Positions 1-7,750 of a stretch of 29,659 bases of DNA are shown here, piece after piece. The DNA lies in contig JBBIVO010000015.1 of assembly GCA_037439685.1 (NCBI GenBank), positions 1 through 29,659 of the forward strand, written 5' to 3'. The translations under genes and the position numbers were made by a program. This DNA comes from JAGTRB01 sp037439685. GTDB lineage: Archaea > Thermoproteota > Bathyarchaeia > TCS64. Below the pieces are notes generated by a model that worked only from the letters and a program-made list of their open reading frames with translations, was not told where the DNA came from and ran no database searches. Each line of letters starts with the position of its first letter. Position 1 is the first letter of the stretch.

Positions 1-2
1 AC

Positions 3-557
3 GCCGAGGTCACCCCATTAGCCTCGCCCGAGATAGAGCCTGGGCCTCCAGACGAGGCCTCCATAGAGCTCGCCAGGATCGTGGATAGAGGCCTGAGATC
101 AGCCGGCATAGTCGACTTCTCAAGGCTTGAGATAATCCCAAAGAAGACGGTTTACGTCATAAATGTGGACCTCTTCGTATTGAACCACGCCGGCAACCTC
201 ATAGACGCCTCATCCCTCGCCGCGGTGGCAGCGCTGAGGAGCGCCATAAAGCCTATATTCGAGGTCAAGGACGGGGAGATAGTTCAGACCGGGAGGAAGG
301 AGCCCCTAGAGGTTAGGAGCATCCCCGTCTCCGTAACCTTCTCTAAGATCGGGGGGGCCCTCATATTGGATCCGACATGGGAGGAGGAGGAGGTGACGGA
401 GACAAGGCTGACCATCACCCTAGACGAGAAGGGGAACATATGCGCCATGCAGAAGAGTGGGCCCGGGGCCCTCACCCCAGAGGAGGTTAGGAAGGCGGTA
501 AATATTGCGGTCGCGAAGGCCTCAGAGGCCAGGAGCAAGATCATGGAGGTGGCATAA
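3..557 (+). CDS. rrp42: Exosome complex subunit Rrp42 (5' truncated)
   Basis: Rrp42 is the non-catalytic RNase PH-fold subunit that alternates with Rrp41 in the hexameric ring of the archaeal RNA exosome, which degrades RNA in the 3'-5' direction. The frame is open from the first base, so the gene starts upstream and about 184 of the usual ~270 residues are visible. The visible part contains the family run EPGPPDE and then IELARIVDRGLR, IIPKKTVYVINVDLFVL, and GNLIDASSLAAVAAL, all typical of archaeal Rrp42. The GTG at 81 is internal and is not the start. The stop at 555-557 lies 2 nt before the TTG of the L37Ae gene, which suggests one transcript. The neighbours match the conserved archaeal exosome cluster. 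rrp41 and rrp4 would be expected just upstream, outside the window. Confidence 0.93.
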   Translation, partial: AEVTPLASPEIEPGPPDEASIELARIVDRGLRSAGIVDFSRLEIIPKKTVYVINVDLFVLNHAGNLIDASSLAAVAALRSAIKPIFEVKDGEIVQTGRKEPLEVRSIPVSVTFSKIGGALILDPTWEEEEVTETRLTITLDEKGNICAMQKSGPGALTPEEVRKAVNIAVAKASEARSKIMEVA

Positions 558-559
558 GA

Positions 560-829
560 TTGAAGAGGAGGAGCCTAGGCTCTAGGCTGAGAACCCGGGG
601 CGGCCTCTCCGTGAGGAAGAGATGGACCAGGACCGTCATGGAGTTGAGGAGACCACAAAAGTGCCCGACGTGTGGATGGCCCTCCCTTAAGAGGGTGAGC
701 ATAGGGATCTGGAGCTGCCTGAACTGTGGGATGAGGTTCGCCGGAGGAGCCTACCAGCCTGCCACCAAGATGGGCCTCGCCTCCCAAAGGGCTGCAAGCT
801 CGAAGATCCAGAGGCCAACATCCACCTAA
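560..829 (+). CDS. rpl37ae: 50S ribosomal protein L37Ae (eL43)
   Basis: L37Ae/eL43 is a small zinc-ribbon protein of the large ribosomal subunit in archaea and eukaryotes. The 89-residue product has the expected zinc site: CPTC at residues 35-38 and CLNC at 53-56, separated by 14 residues, preceded by a basic, Arg-rich N-terminus (LGSRLRTRGG). It starts at TTG, 2 nt after the Rrp42 stop, and no in-frame ATG exists that would keep the conserved N-terminus. It sits between rrp42 and pcc1, as in many archaeal exosome clusters. In several archaea a short rpoP gene (RNA polymerase subunit P) follows it, but here only 32 nt separate it from pcc1, so rpoP is not in this position. Confidence 0.93.
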   Translation: MKRRSLGSRLRTRGGLSVRKRWTRTVMELRRPQKCPTCGWPSLKRVSIGIWSCLNCGMRFAGGAYQPATKMGLASQRAASSKIQRPTST

Positions 830-861
830 CCCCCAACGGATGAGCCTAGGAGGGAGGAGAC

Positions 862-1131
862 ATGGAGGGCGCCTCAGCCAGGATAAGGATTGAACTCTCC
901 CCCGATCTCTCTAGGATAATCGTAGCGGCCTTAACACCTGAGGCAGAGGCGCCCTCTTCTAGTCGGTCTACGGTTCACCTCCAGCAGCATGATGGGGGGT
1001 TATCCCTCCATCTTGAGGCCTCAGACACCGCCGCCCTCAGGGCAGCGATAAACAGCTACCTCCACTGGATAGGTGGGATCATCGAGATCGTCGAGGGGCT
1101 TAGAGGGGACTCTAAGGGAAAAGGGGTATAA
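862..1131 (+). CDS. pcc1: KEOPS complex subunit Pcc1
   Basis: Pcc1 is the dimerising subunit of KEOPS, the complex that transfers threonylcarbamoyl to A37 of ANN-decoding tRNAs (t6A). The 89-residue length, the position between L37Ae and prefoldin beta, and the pattern of an N-terminal beta strand followed by a C-terminal helix (AALRAAINSYLHWIGGIIEI) fit archaeal Pcc1. Identification rests on context and this C-terminal pattern, because the family is short and poorly conserved. A purine-rich AGGGAGGAGA sequence precedes the ATG and is a good ribosome binding site. Another KEOPS subunit, Cgi121, lies about 25 kb away at 25868-26428. Kae1 and Bud32 are not in this window. Confidence 0.8.
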   Translation: MEGASARIRIELSPDLSRIIVAALTPEAEAPSSSRSTVHLQQHDGGLSLHLEASDTAALRAAINSYLHWIGGIIEIVEGLRGDSKGKGV

Positions 1132-1163
1132 ATGGGAAGAGGCCCTTATTCATTGGAACGGGT

Positions 1164-1556
1164 ATGGCTGAGATCGAGCAGCTTCCCCCAGAGGTTCAGG
1201 AGAGGATAGCCCGACTCCAGCAGCTACAGGGGATGCTCCAGTCCCTTATCCTCCAGAGGCAGAGGGTTGACATCGAGCTGAGTGAGACCGAAAGGGCTCT
1301 TAGAACCTTGGAGAAGGTTCTACCGGGCTCGAGGGTCTTTAAGTCCGCGGGCTCGATCCTCGTGGAGATGCCCAAGGAGGAGGTGTTGAGGGACCTGACC
1401 GAGAGGAAGGAACTCCTCGAGATAAGGTCTAAGGCCTTGGAGAAGCAGGAGAGCAAGGCCAGGGAGAGGCTTACCAGCCTTCAGCAGGTGCTGCAGAGGG
1501 ATCTGGGCATTAGCCCAACCCAGCCTGGTCAGGAGGGGCGTTCCTCCCCATCCTGA
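1164..1556 (+). CDS. pfdB: Prefoldin subunit beta
   Basis: Prefoldin is a hexameric jellyfish-shaped chaperone (two alpha and four beta subunits) that holds unfolded proteins and passes them to the thermosome. The 130-residue protein has two long amphipathic coiled-coil helices (about residues 5-45 and 78-118) joined by the beta hairpin segment GSRVFKSAGSILVEM, including the VFKSAG-type turn typical of the beta subunit. It is the last gene of the plus-strand cluster, with 32 nt between it and pcc1. Its last 47 bp overlap the 3' end of the convergent PAC2-family gene, so the C-terminal 15 or so residues (Pro/Gln/Ser-rich) are encoded by DNA that also encodes the other protein. Confidence 0.9.
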   Translation: MAEIEQLPPEVQERIARLQQLQGMLQSLILQRQRVDIELSETERALRTLEKVLPGSRVFKSAGSILVEMPKEEVLRDLTERKELLEIRSKALEKQESKARERLTSLQQVLQRDLGISPTQPGQEGRSSPS

Positions 1557-2253
1557 AGATGGATGGGAGTCTTCCCCTATCCTTCGCGAGCCTCTCCGCC
1601 ATCCTCCTCAGCTCCTCATCCCTCCTCCTCAGGGGGGTGACATCCACTTTAAGGTTGAAGGCCCCGTTCAGCACCTCTATGAGGTCGGCTACCGCCCCAT
1701 AGTCAACGGATGAGATGTGCTGGGTTGGGACGAAGAGGGAGGTCCAGGGGATGTTCCTCCTGAGGGACTCGTCCAGGAGGCAGGCGTTGATCCCGGAGAT
1801 CATCCCCTCCTGGGTGGGCCTTATATCGAAGCGGGAGAGGTCTCCTGTGCTGAAGCCCATTATCACCCTCTCCCTCGCCCCTAAGAGAACCCCCTCCATC
1901 GATATGATCTCCTTCACCCCCTTCTTCGAGAGCCACTCCATGACCTTGAAGCCCAGAGGCCATGAACTCTCAGCCGTCAAGAAGGCCTCACTCACCATGA
2001 AGAGAAGCCTCTCATCCCCAACGTATATCCTGAAGGGGGGCCTCGGACGCCCCTCTATGAGGATCATCATCGGGGAGATCAGCCTAGACCTGAGATAACC
2101 CCTCTCCATGAACCCCCTACTCCTCACGATGTACATGGCGGCTGTGCTCCCGATCATGCCGAAGCCCGCAAACCCAAGGAAGACGGTGTATCTGTCCCTT
2201 TCCAGGGGTAGGGTTTCAACGACTTCAACGTCATCCATCATCTCTAGAGACAT
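1510..2253 (-). CDS. PAC2 family protein (proteasome assembly chaperone-like)
   Basis: The product is a 247-residue member of the PAC2 (formerly DUF75) family, related to eukaryotic proteasome assembly chaperone 2. Archaeal members have no settled role but are often taken as ATP-grasp or proteasome-associated partners. The sequence shows the typical N-terminal strand and glycine-rich stretch FLGFAGFGMIGSTAA, then YIVRSRG, and later the helical segment VADLIEVLNGAFNL with a charged C-terminal helix (RRDEELRRMAERLAKDRG). The start at 2253 has a second in-frame ATG five codons on (MMDDVEVV). Upstream on the minus strand, TTTTTAAG is a plausible TATA element. The 3' end overlaps prefoldin beta tail-to-tail by 47 bp. 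Confidence 0.85.
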   Translation of the reverse strand: MSLEMMDDVEVVETLPLERDRYTVFLGFAGFGMIGSTAAMYIVRSRGFMERGYLRSRLISPMMILIEGRPRPPFRIYVGDERLLFMVSEAFLTAESSWPLGFKVMEWLSKKGVKEIISMEGVLLGARERVIMGFSTGDLSRFDIRPTQEGMISGINACLLDESLRRNIPWTSLFVPTQHISSVDYGAVADLIEVLNGAFNLKVDVTPLRRRDEELRRMAERLAKDRGRLPSIFRMGRNAPPDQAGLG

Positions 2254-2402
2254 GAATATACCTTCCTATACATGCTTAAAAATAGCTCTCCTCTCATCTT
2301 AATTTTAGCAAGAAGACCCTACACTTGAGCGTGGGATGAACTGCGGTCAGGCCTAAACCCGAAGAGCGGGATGCTCCCGCGCTGAGGCAGGGGCTATATT
2401 TA

Positions 2403-2438
2403 TTGCATAGTCTTATGGCAGAAGATTGTCCTATGCAA
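2403..2438. repeat. 8-bp inverted repeat at the edge of the TnpB relic
   Basis: TTGCATAG at 2403-2410 pairs perfectly with CTATGCAA at 2431-2438, leaving a 20-nt loop. It sits directly before the first recognisable TnpB fragment. A second small hairpin, GCGGGA-TGC-TCCCGC, lies about 40 nt upstream. IS200/IS605 ends carry subterminal hairpins, so these may be remnants of such ends, but neither can be matched to a known element by eye. Confidence 0.3.
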
Positions 2439-2440
2439 AG

Positions 2441-2848
2441 CGGTTTTTAGAATCAGTCATAGCCATAGAAGACCTAAACGGAATCAGAAGAGAATTCAAG
2501 AAAAGAATCGATAAAGGGTTCCATAGCCTGCCCTTAAGCTCCAAACCACCATAGAATATAAAGCAACTCTTGAAAGGATGGGAGTCAACCACCAGACTAG
2601 GAGGGAGATTAAGAATACATCGAAAAAAATGCCACAGGTGTGGGCGTGTTGCTCAGGTGAAGGGAAGAACCTTTAGATGCCAAAAATCTGGGCCAATATA
2701 TAAACGTGACTATGCAATAAATATACCCCATGCCTCAGCGAGAGGCATGGGATTGGGGAGCCCTGAGCCCCCTAAACCAGCGGATAAGGGTGAGGGCGAA
2801 GCCCAAGCCGAAGGCTGGAGGCCCCGTTCATCAGGGCGGGGCAGTTAA
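2441..2848 (+). pseudogene. Degenerate TnpB (IS200/IS605-type OrfB) 3' fragment
   Basis: This is the C-terminal third of a TnpB RNA-guided nuclease broken by compensating frameshifts. The first piece (2441-2535) reads AIEDLNGIR, the RuvC-II segment with its catalytic Glu, and ends KGFHSLP. The next piece (about 2536-2622), in another frame, reads LQTTIEYKATLE and NTSKK. After an A7 run at 2623-2629 the frame returns and reads CHRCGRVAQVKGRTFRC and YKRD, the zinc ribbon and RuvC-III Asp, then GSPEPPKPA, a common archaeal TnpB tail. One zinc-ribbon Cys is changed (FRCQKSG where CxxC is expected), and the N-terminal two thirds are missing. No TnpA is present. It cannot encode an active nuclease. 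The 3' hairpin is listed separately. Confidence 0.8.
2775..2845 (+). ncRNA. Possible relic of a TnpB omega-RNA scaffold / element right end
   Basis: The last 70 nt of the TnpB relic can fold into two hairpins: AGCC-GAA-GGCT near 2802-2812 and a 6-bp GCCCCG/CGGGGC stem at 2821-2826 and 2837-2842. In TnpB systems the guide RNA is made from the 3' end of tnpB and ends at the right end of the element, so this position and structure are what a scaffold relic would show. This is inference: no expression is known, and the nuclease gene is dead. The sequence after 2845 would be the former guide region. Confidence 0.35.
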
Positions 2849-2875
2849 CCCAACCAAGCTTTGGGGGTGGAGGTC

Positions 2876-3883
2876 ATGGATATCGAGCTGGAGGAGCTTA
2901 GAGGGATTCTCTCCAAGAGGATAATGATCTTCTGCCATAAGAGTGCAGACCCAGACGCCATATGCTCGGCATATGCCGTTAAGGGCCTAGCGGAGGCCCT
3001 CGGCTCCAGCAGAGCCTCCATCATCCTGACAGGTGGGGCGAAGAGGGTCTCGAGGAGGATCATCAGGGCTCTCGAGATCGAGACGGTTGAGGAGGCATCG
3101 ATAGATGAGGCGGAGGCCCTCATAGTCCTGGACACCTCCTCCCTCCGGCAGCTAGATGAGTGGGGTGAGAGGATAGCCTCTTCCGATAAGCCTAGGGTTA
3201 TAATAGACCACCACGCCCCAAATCCGGAGGCCTTGAGGTCTGCATCCCTCTCCATCATAGACGAGGGTTCCACATCCACATGCGAGGTCGTCTACTGGAT
3301 ATATAGGGGCCTGGGGATAAGCCCCACCGCAAAGGTGGCTAGGGCCCTCCTGATGGGAATAGCCTATGACTCCAAACACTTCCAGGTGGGAGGTTCAAGG
3401 AGCTTCAGGGCCGTCTCAAAGCTCTTAGAGGTAGAGGACGCCCTGGCGGAGATAATGGCCCTACTGGCATCTGAGATGGACCGCTCCGAGAGGATTGCCC
3501 GCCTCAAGGCTGCGCGGAGGATGCGGATCCATGAGGTCGGAGGCTGGATAATAGCCCTCTCTCAGATAGGCTCCTTCCAAGCATCGGCCTCCAGGGCCCT
3601 CCTCGAGCTGGGTGCAGATGTTGCCCTGGTCGCAGGAGGAGAGGAGAGCATAAAGATGAGCCTCCGCTCGACAGAGAGGTTCAATAGGGAGGCCTCCATC
3701 CACCTTGGAAGGGATGTTGCCATCCCCCTCGGGAAGGAGCTGGGTGGGGTTGGGGGAGGCCATGCATCCTCCGCCGGAGTTAAATATAGGGGGGAGGCGG
3801 GGGAGATCTTGGATAGGGCCCTAGAGCTCATCTCGAGGTGGTTGGGGGAAGGCGCTCCCCATCGGCCTAGAAGGTTGAGGTAG
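2876..3883 (+). CDS. DHH/DHHA1 family phosphoesterase (RecJ/NrnA-like)
   Basis: This is a manganese-dependent phosphoesterase of the DHH superfamily, which includes RecJ exonucleases and NrnA-type nano-RNA and pApA phosphatases. The N-terminal DHH domain shows CHKSADPDA (motif I), LDTSSL (motif II) and IDHHAP (motif III, about residues 110-115). The C-terminal DHHA1 domain ends in GGVGGGHASSAG, the substrate-binding glycine-rich motif. The length of about 335 residues fits stand-alone archaeal DHH proteins. The frame is open to a TTG at 2861, but the ATG at 2876 follows a G-rich GGGGGTGGAGG stretch and starts a typical N-terminus, so it is preferred. It is the first intact gene after the TnpB relic and has no obvious functional partner nearby. 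The exact substrate (oligoribonucleotide, cyclic dinucleotide product or single-stranded DNA) cannot be read from the sequence. Confidence 0.85.
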   Translation: MDIELEELRGILSKRIMIFCHKSADPDAICSAYAVKGLAEALGSSRASIILTGGAKRVSRRIIRALEIETVEEASIDEAEALIVLDTSSLRQLDEWGERIASSDKPRVIIDHHAPNPEALRSASLSIIDEGSTSTCEVVYWIYRGLGISPTAKVARALLMGIAYDSKHFQVGGSRSFRAVSKLLEVEDALAEIMALLASEMDRSERIARLKAARRMRIHEVGGWIIALSQIGSFQASASRALLELGADVALVAGGEESIKMSLRSTERFNREASIHLGRDVAIPLGKELGGVGGGHASSAGVKYRGEAGEILDRALELISRWLGEGAPHRPRRLR

Positions 3884-3901
3884 CGGAGGCCATCCCTAGA
3901 A

Positions 3902-3912
3902 CCCTTTTTAAT
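3902..3912 (+). promoter_or_regulatory. TATA-like element before the ECF transporter genes
   Basis: CCTTTTTAATC lies about 30 nt before the TTG start of the fused ECF ATPase. A purine-rich GGGAGGG follows at about 3930. The spacing suits a short-leader archaeal promoter. Support is by motif and position only. Confidence 0.4.
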
Positions 3913-3940
3913 CAGCTCCATTCTTAATGAGGGAGGGCCC

Positions 3941-5674
3941 TTGGGAGTCATAGACGTTAGAGATCTCTGGTACCTCTACCCAAACTCCTATAACCCCTCC
4001 CTTAAAGGCCTGAACATGGAGGTGGAGAGGGGGGAGTTCGTCCTCCTCACCGGGCCCAGCGGCTGTGGAAAGACGACCTTCTGCAGATGCCTAAACGGGC
4101 TGATTCCCCACTTCTATGATGGGGAGCTGAAGGGAGAGCTCAGGGTTTCCGGCCTCTCCACCAGGGAGCATCCGATATCCGAGCTCGCAAGGCATGTCGG
4201 CCTCGTCTTCCAGAACCCCGACAACCAGATCTTCGCCCTCACAGTGGAGAAGGAGGTGGCCTTCGGCCCGGAGAACCTCGGCCTAGAGAGGGTTGAGATA
4301 CTTAAGGCCGTCGAATGGGCCCTAAGGGTGACCGGGATAGCAGAGCTGAGGCATAGGGGGACCAACGAGCTCTCGGGAGGACAGAAGCAGAGGCTTGCCA
4401 TCGCATCGGTCCTCGCCATGAGGCCGGAGATAATCGTCCTAGACGAGCCCACATCCTTCCTGGATCCCCAGGGGGCTGAGAGGATATTCGAGGTCCTTGA
4501 GACCCTTAAGAGGGAGTTCGAGATCACCATCATCCTTATAGAGCATAGGGTCGACCTAGCAGTCAGATACGCCGACCGGGTCATCGTCTTCGATGACGGG
4601 GGGGTGATAGCCGACGGGCCGCCCGGAGAGGTCTTCGGGGCGGAGGAGGCTAGGCTCGCGGGGGTCGGAACCCCGAAGATAGTAGAGCTCAGCAAGAGGC
4701 TCGCCAGGAGGGGGGTGAAGCTCGACGGGCTCCCCGTCACCGTCGAGGAGTTCATATCCAAGATGAGAGGGGCTCTGCCCATCCGGGGAAGCTCGCCTGA
4801 GCCTAAATGGTCGATGAGGATGGAGCCCAGCATCCCTAAGGGCTCACCGATATTGGAGTTGGAGGATATCCATTACACCTACCCCACCGGGGTAAAGGCC
4901 ATAGATGGAGTATCCCTCACCATAGACAGGGGAGAGTTTATAGCCATCATGGGTGAGAACGGGGCGGGGAAGACCACCCTGGTGAAGCACTTCAACGGCC
5001 TCCTGAGGCCCCAGAGGGGGAGGGTCCTAGTAGATGGGGTGGACTCCTCAAAGATGAGCGTTGCAGCCCTAGCAAGGAAGGTCGGGCTGGTCTTCCAAAA
5101 CCCGGATGACCAGCTCTTCGCCGAGAGCGTGGAGGAGGAGATAAGGTTTGCGCTGAGGAACTTCGGATTCGATGAGGAGGTCATAGAGAGGCGCGTTGAG
5201 TGGGCCCTGAACCTCCTAGACATAGGGAGGTACAGGGGTTCAAGCCCCTTCACCCTAAGCGGTGGGGAGAGGAAGAGGGTGGCCCTAGCCTCGGTCCTGG
5301 CATGGGATCCCGATGTCGTGGTCCTAGACGAGCCTACGATAGGCCAGGACTATGCCCAGAAGGAGAGGCTCAGGCACTTCCTCATGCAGCTGAGGACGAG
5401 GGGGAAGACCATCGTCATCGTCACCCACGACGTCGAGTTCGTGGCCGAGAACCGCCCAAGGGTGGTACTTATGGCCGGGGGCAGGATAATAGCCGATGGG
5501 CCTGTGGAGAGGATAATGAGCGATGTCGAATCCTTGAAGAGGGCCTCCATCACCCCCCCAGAGATCGCTAAGGCCTTCAGAGGCCTCTCGGACCTCGGGC
5601 TTCCAGGAGACGTATTCGACGTGGAGGAGGCGGCAGAGCTCCTCCTCAGGTCTTTAAGGGAGGCTGGTAAATGA
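3941..5674 (+). CDS. ecfA: Energy-coupling factor transporter ATPase, fused two-domain EcfA (EcfA1A2)
   Basis: This 577-residue protein carries two ABC ATPase domains in one chain, the ATP-hydrolysing module of an ECF-type vitamin or metal importer. Domain 1 has Walker A GPSGCGKTT (38-46), Q-loop VFQNPDNQ, signature LSGGQ (144-148), Walker B IIVLDEP (164-170) and the EcfA/CbiO-type IEHRVD switch. Domain 2 has GENGAGKTT (338-346), VFQNPDDQ, LSGGE (439-443), VVVLDEP and THDVE. All catalytic motifs are intact in both halves. The linker (about 245-300) is divergent. It starts at TTG with GGGAGGG upstream and overlaps ecfT by 4 bp (ATGA), so the two are translationally coupled. Many archaea carry such fused pairs. 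No substrate-binding S component is in the window, so the transported compound is unknown. Confidence 0.93.
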   Translation: MGVIDVRDLWYLYPNSYNPSLKGLNMEVERGEFVLLTGPSGCGKTTFCRCLNGLIPHFYDGELKGELRVSGLSTREHPISELARHVGLVFQNPDNQIFALTVEKEVAFGPENLGLERVEILKAVEWALRVTGIAELRHRGTNELSGGQKQRLAIASVLAMRPEIIVLDEPTSFLDPQGAERIFEVLETLKREFEITIILIEHRVDLAVRYADRVIVFDDGGVIADGPPGEVFGAEEARLAGVGTPKIVELSKRLARRGVKLDGLPVTVEEFISKMRGALPIRGSSPEPKWSMRMEPSIPKGSPILELEDIHYTYPTGVKAIDGVSLTIDRGEFIAIMGENGAGKTTLVKHFNGLLRPQRGRVLVDGVDSSKMSVAALARKVGLVFQNPDDQLFAESVEEEIRFALRNFGFDEEVIERRVEWALNLLDIGRYRGSSPFTLSGGERKRVALASVLAWDPDVVVLDEPTIGQDYAQKERLRHFLMQLRTRGKTIVIVTHDVEFVAENRPRVVLMAGGRIIADGPVERIMSDVESLKRASITPPEIAKAFRGLSDLGLPGDVFDVEEAAELLLRSLREAGK

Positions 5675-6465
5675 GCCTGTTGGAAGGCCTTAGGTTCAGG
5701 AGGGGGGCCTCACCCATCCATAGGATCGATCCGAGGGCAAAATTTATAATGGTTATTGCCTTCTTCGCCGCATCCATCCTCTTCTCCGAGCTGCTGCCCT
5801 TGACGGCCATACTCCTCCTACAGGTTCCCCTCCTCCTCCTCGGAAGGGTCGAGAGGGAGTGGGCTAGAACATTGAGGGGTGGGGCAGTCCTCGCCCTTAT
5901 AATCTTCGCCTCGAACCTCATCTCCTTCTACTTTTTTCAGGGATACATATTGACCACTGATATGATCGAGTTGTCCCTCTCCCTCTCCATCCGCTTCCTC
6001 TCCCTCATGACCTCCTTCTCCATCTTCTTCCTCACGACGTCTCCCGACGAGCTGAGCCTAGCATTGGAGGAGGCCCGGATCCCCTACGAGTTTAACTTCG
6101 CATTCATTACCGCTATAAGGTTCGTGCCTGTGCTGGCTGAGGAGGCCCAGTCCATCATGGACGCCCAGAGGGCTAGGGGCCTCGAGCTGGAGAGGGGTGG
6201 CCCCCTGTCAAGGTTGAGGAACTACATCCCCGTCCTCCTCCCCCTCATAGTGAGCTCTATACGGAGGAGCCTTGAGCTCGCCGAGGCGATGGAGTCGAGG
6301 GGCTTCGGAGCCTCGAAGAGGAGGACAAACCTCTACGAGCTGAGGATGAAGAGGGGAGACTACCTCGCCATCATCTCGTCCATCGCCCTCCTCTGCGCCT
6401 CGATCTACCTAAAGCTCTCCGGCCTCTCAACGGGCACGGTCCTCCCCCCCACGAGGCTCTTATAG
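5671..6465 (+). CDS. ecfT: Energy-coupling factor transporter transmembrane protein EcfT
   Basis: EcfT is the membrane scaffold that links the ECF ATPases to the substrate-binding S component. The 264-residue protein has an N-terminal HRIDPRAKF segment typical of EcfT/CbiQ, hydrophobic segments at about 25-60, 72-92, 104-123 and 232-250, and the two coupling-helix motifs that fit into the ATPases: AQRARG (165-170) and AMESRG (206-211). Its ATG overlaps the ecfA stop (ATGA). It lies in the membrane with cytoplasmic coupling helices. A group-II ECF system could share this module among several S components encoded elsewhere, which would explain why none is adjacent. Confidence 0.92.
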   Translation: MSLLEGLRFRRGASPIHRIDPRAKFIMVIAFFAASILFSELLPLTAILLLQVPLLLLGRVEREWARTLRGGAVLALIIFASNLISFYFFQGYILTTDMIELSLSLSIRFLSLMTSFSIFFLTTSPDELSLALEEARIPYEFNFAFITAIRFVPVLAEEAQSIMDAQRARGLELERGGPLSRLRNYIPVLLPLIVSSIRRSLELAEAMESRGFGASKRRTNLYELRMKRGDYLAIISSIALLCASIYLKLSGLSTGTVLPPTRLL

Positions 6466-6536
6466 CCGCGCCGCCCCCTTTCGGATGCACATCTCAACAT
6501 CGGGTTTCTGAGGCACCCGCGGAGGCCTCGAAGAGC

Positions 6537-6590
6537 AAAGTTTATATAATTATTAACTTTAATCTACGAGGTAAAATATATATAATAATG
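6537..6590 (+). promoter_or_regulatory. AT-rich promoter of the PhoU-like gene with an inverted repeat around the TATA box
   Basis: TTTATATAA at 6541-6549 is a strong TATA-like box about 55 nt before the TTG start. It is bracketed by AAAGTT (6537-6542) and AACTTT (6555-6560), a 6-bp inverted repeat with a 12-nt spacer that could be an operator. A second AT tract, AAAATATATATAATAAT, lies at 6573-6589, too close to the start for the usual TATA distance. GGTGAGGG at 6590-6597 could serve as ribosome binding site. Confidence 0.5.
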
Positions 6591-6600
6591 GTGAGGGAAT

Positions 6601-7641
6601 TTGGAGCCACGTAAGGTTCAGAAGGTCGGATACTCAACCCTGTCGGTCTCCCTTCCCATGAACTGGGCGAAGAGGATGGGCATCAAGAAGGGGGATATAG
6701 TCTTCCTGAACGAGGAGAAGAACGGAACCCTGAGGCTGACCGTCAAGCCATCGAGGGTTGGGGAGGGAGAGCTATATGTAGTGGACGTGGACGAGTGCGA
6801 GAACTCGAAGATCCTGGCAAGGGTCATAGTGGCCAACTACGTCCTCGGGAGGGGGACGATGAGGGTTCAGTCATCCAAGCGGCTGATGAGGGAGCAGATA
6901 GAGAGCATAAGGGAGGTGACTCAGCGCCTACTCGGGATAGGCATAATAGAGGAGAGCGATCAGCACCTCCTCCTCCAGAGCTCCATCGACCCGAAGGACT
7001 TCTCTCCAATGACCGTGCTGAGGAGGCTCTACCTCCTGACCTCCATAATGTTCAAGGAGGTTGTGGACAGCCTCTCAGAGGGTGACGTGGAGCTATCTAA
7101 GGATGCCATAACCAGGGAGCACGAGGCTGACATGATCTACTGGCTTCTAGCCAGGCTGCTGGCCTCAGCCCAGCAGTCCGCGGCTGTCGCCGAGGATCTA
7201 GGCATAAAGGATCCGATGCAGATAATACACATAAACCTAATAGCATGGTTCTTGGAGGTGATCGGGGATAGGGTTCAAAGCATAGCGACGAACATAATAA
7301 ACTTCTATCCTCTAAGAGAGAGAAGGGACGACGAGCTTCTGGATAGGCTATCCCAGCTGGGGCTGATGACCTTCACCATGTTCGACAAGGCGGTCAACAG
7401 CATCTTCGATGGAAACCTGAAGATAGCGAGCGACGCCATAGACCTTAAGGAGACGATGGAGAGGGAGGAGAGGAACCTCCTCAAGGAGTTTCAGGGAAAG
7501 CTGGATACCGAGGCGGCGGTCTTCTTCAGCTCGATACTATGGGAGCTTAGGATGATAGCCGAGCAGAGCGCCGCCATAGCGGAGATCGCCATTGACAACA
7601 CCTTAAAGGGGGAGACGGAGGTCTGCAGGTCCGTATCCTGA
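6601..7641 (+). CDS. Phosphate uptake regulator with AbrB and PhoU domains
   Basis: The product is a 346-residue regulator of the archaeal AbrB-PhoU type. Residues 1-50 form a SpoVT/AbrB swapped-hairpin DNA-binding domain (RKVQKVGYSTLSVSLPMNWAKRMGIKKGDIV). The rest is helical, with two PhoU-like repeats containing the acidic metal-binding signatures EHEADMIYW and DLKETMEREERN. By analogy with its family it is likely to couple phosphate status to transcription or transporter activity, but no pst genes are nearby. The TTG start at 6601 is chosen because the upstream ATG at 6588 and GTG at 6591 are out of frame and GGTGAGGG precedes it. It has its own promoter and is followed by 160 bp without a gene, so it appears to be monocistronic. 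Confidence 0.85.
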   Translation: MEPRKVQKVGYSTLSVSLPMNWAKRMGIKKGDIVFLNEEKNGTLRLTVKPSRVGEGELYVVDVDECENSKILARVIVANYVLGRGTMRVQSSKRLMREQIESIREVTQRLLGIGIIEESDQHLLLQSSIDPKDFSPMTVLRRLYLLTSIMFKEVVDSLSEGDVELSKDAITREHEADMIYWLLARLLASAQQSAAVAEDLGIKDPMQIIHINLIAWFLEVIGDRVQSIATNIINFYPLRERRDDELLDRLSQLGLMTFTMFDKAVNSIFDGNLKIASDAIDLKETMEREERNLLKEFQGKLDTEAAVFFSSILWELRMIAEQSAAIAEIAIDNTLKGETEVCRSVS

Positions 7642-7750
7642 GCCATATAAGCAGCAACTCTCGCTGTAAGCATTAACCTTTCTTGCTGAGCGCTCCTACC
7701 GCCGCATTTCTGAAGGGGATGAATTCGAGTTGATCTTTTCGAGGACGTAC

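Noticed and set aside
2325..2400. A C/D box small RNA before the TnpB relic (GGATGAA … CTGA)
   Set aside because: The C-box match is poor and no D'/C' pair with correct spacing is present. The hairpin GCGGGA-TGC-TCCCGC is explained as well by an element end.
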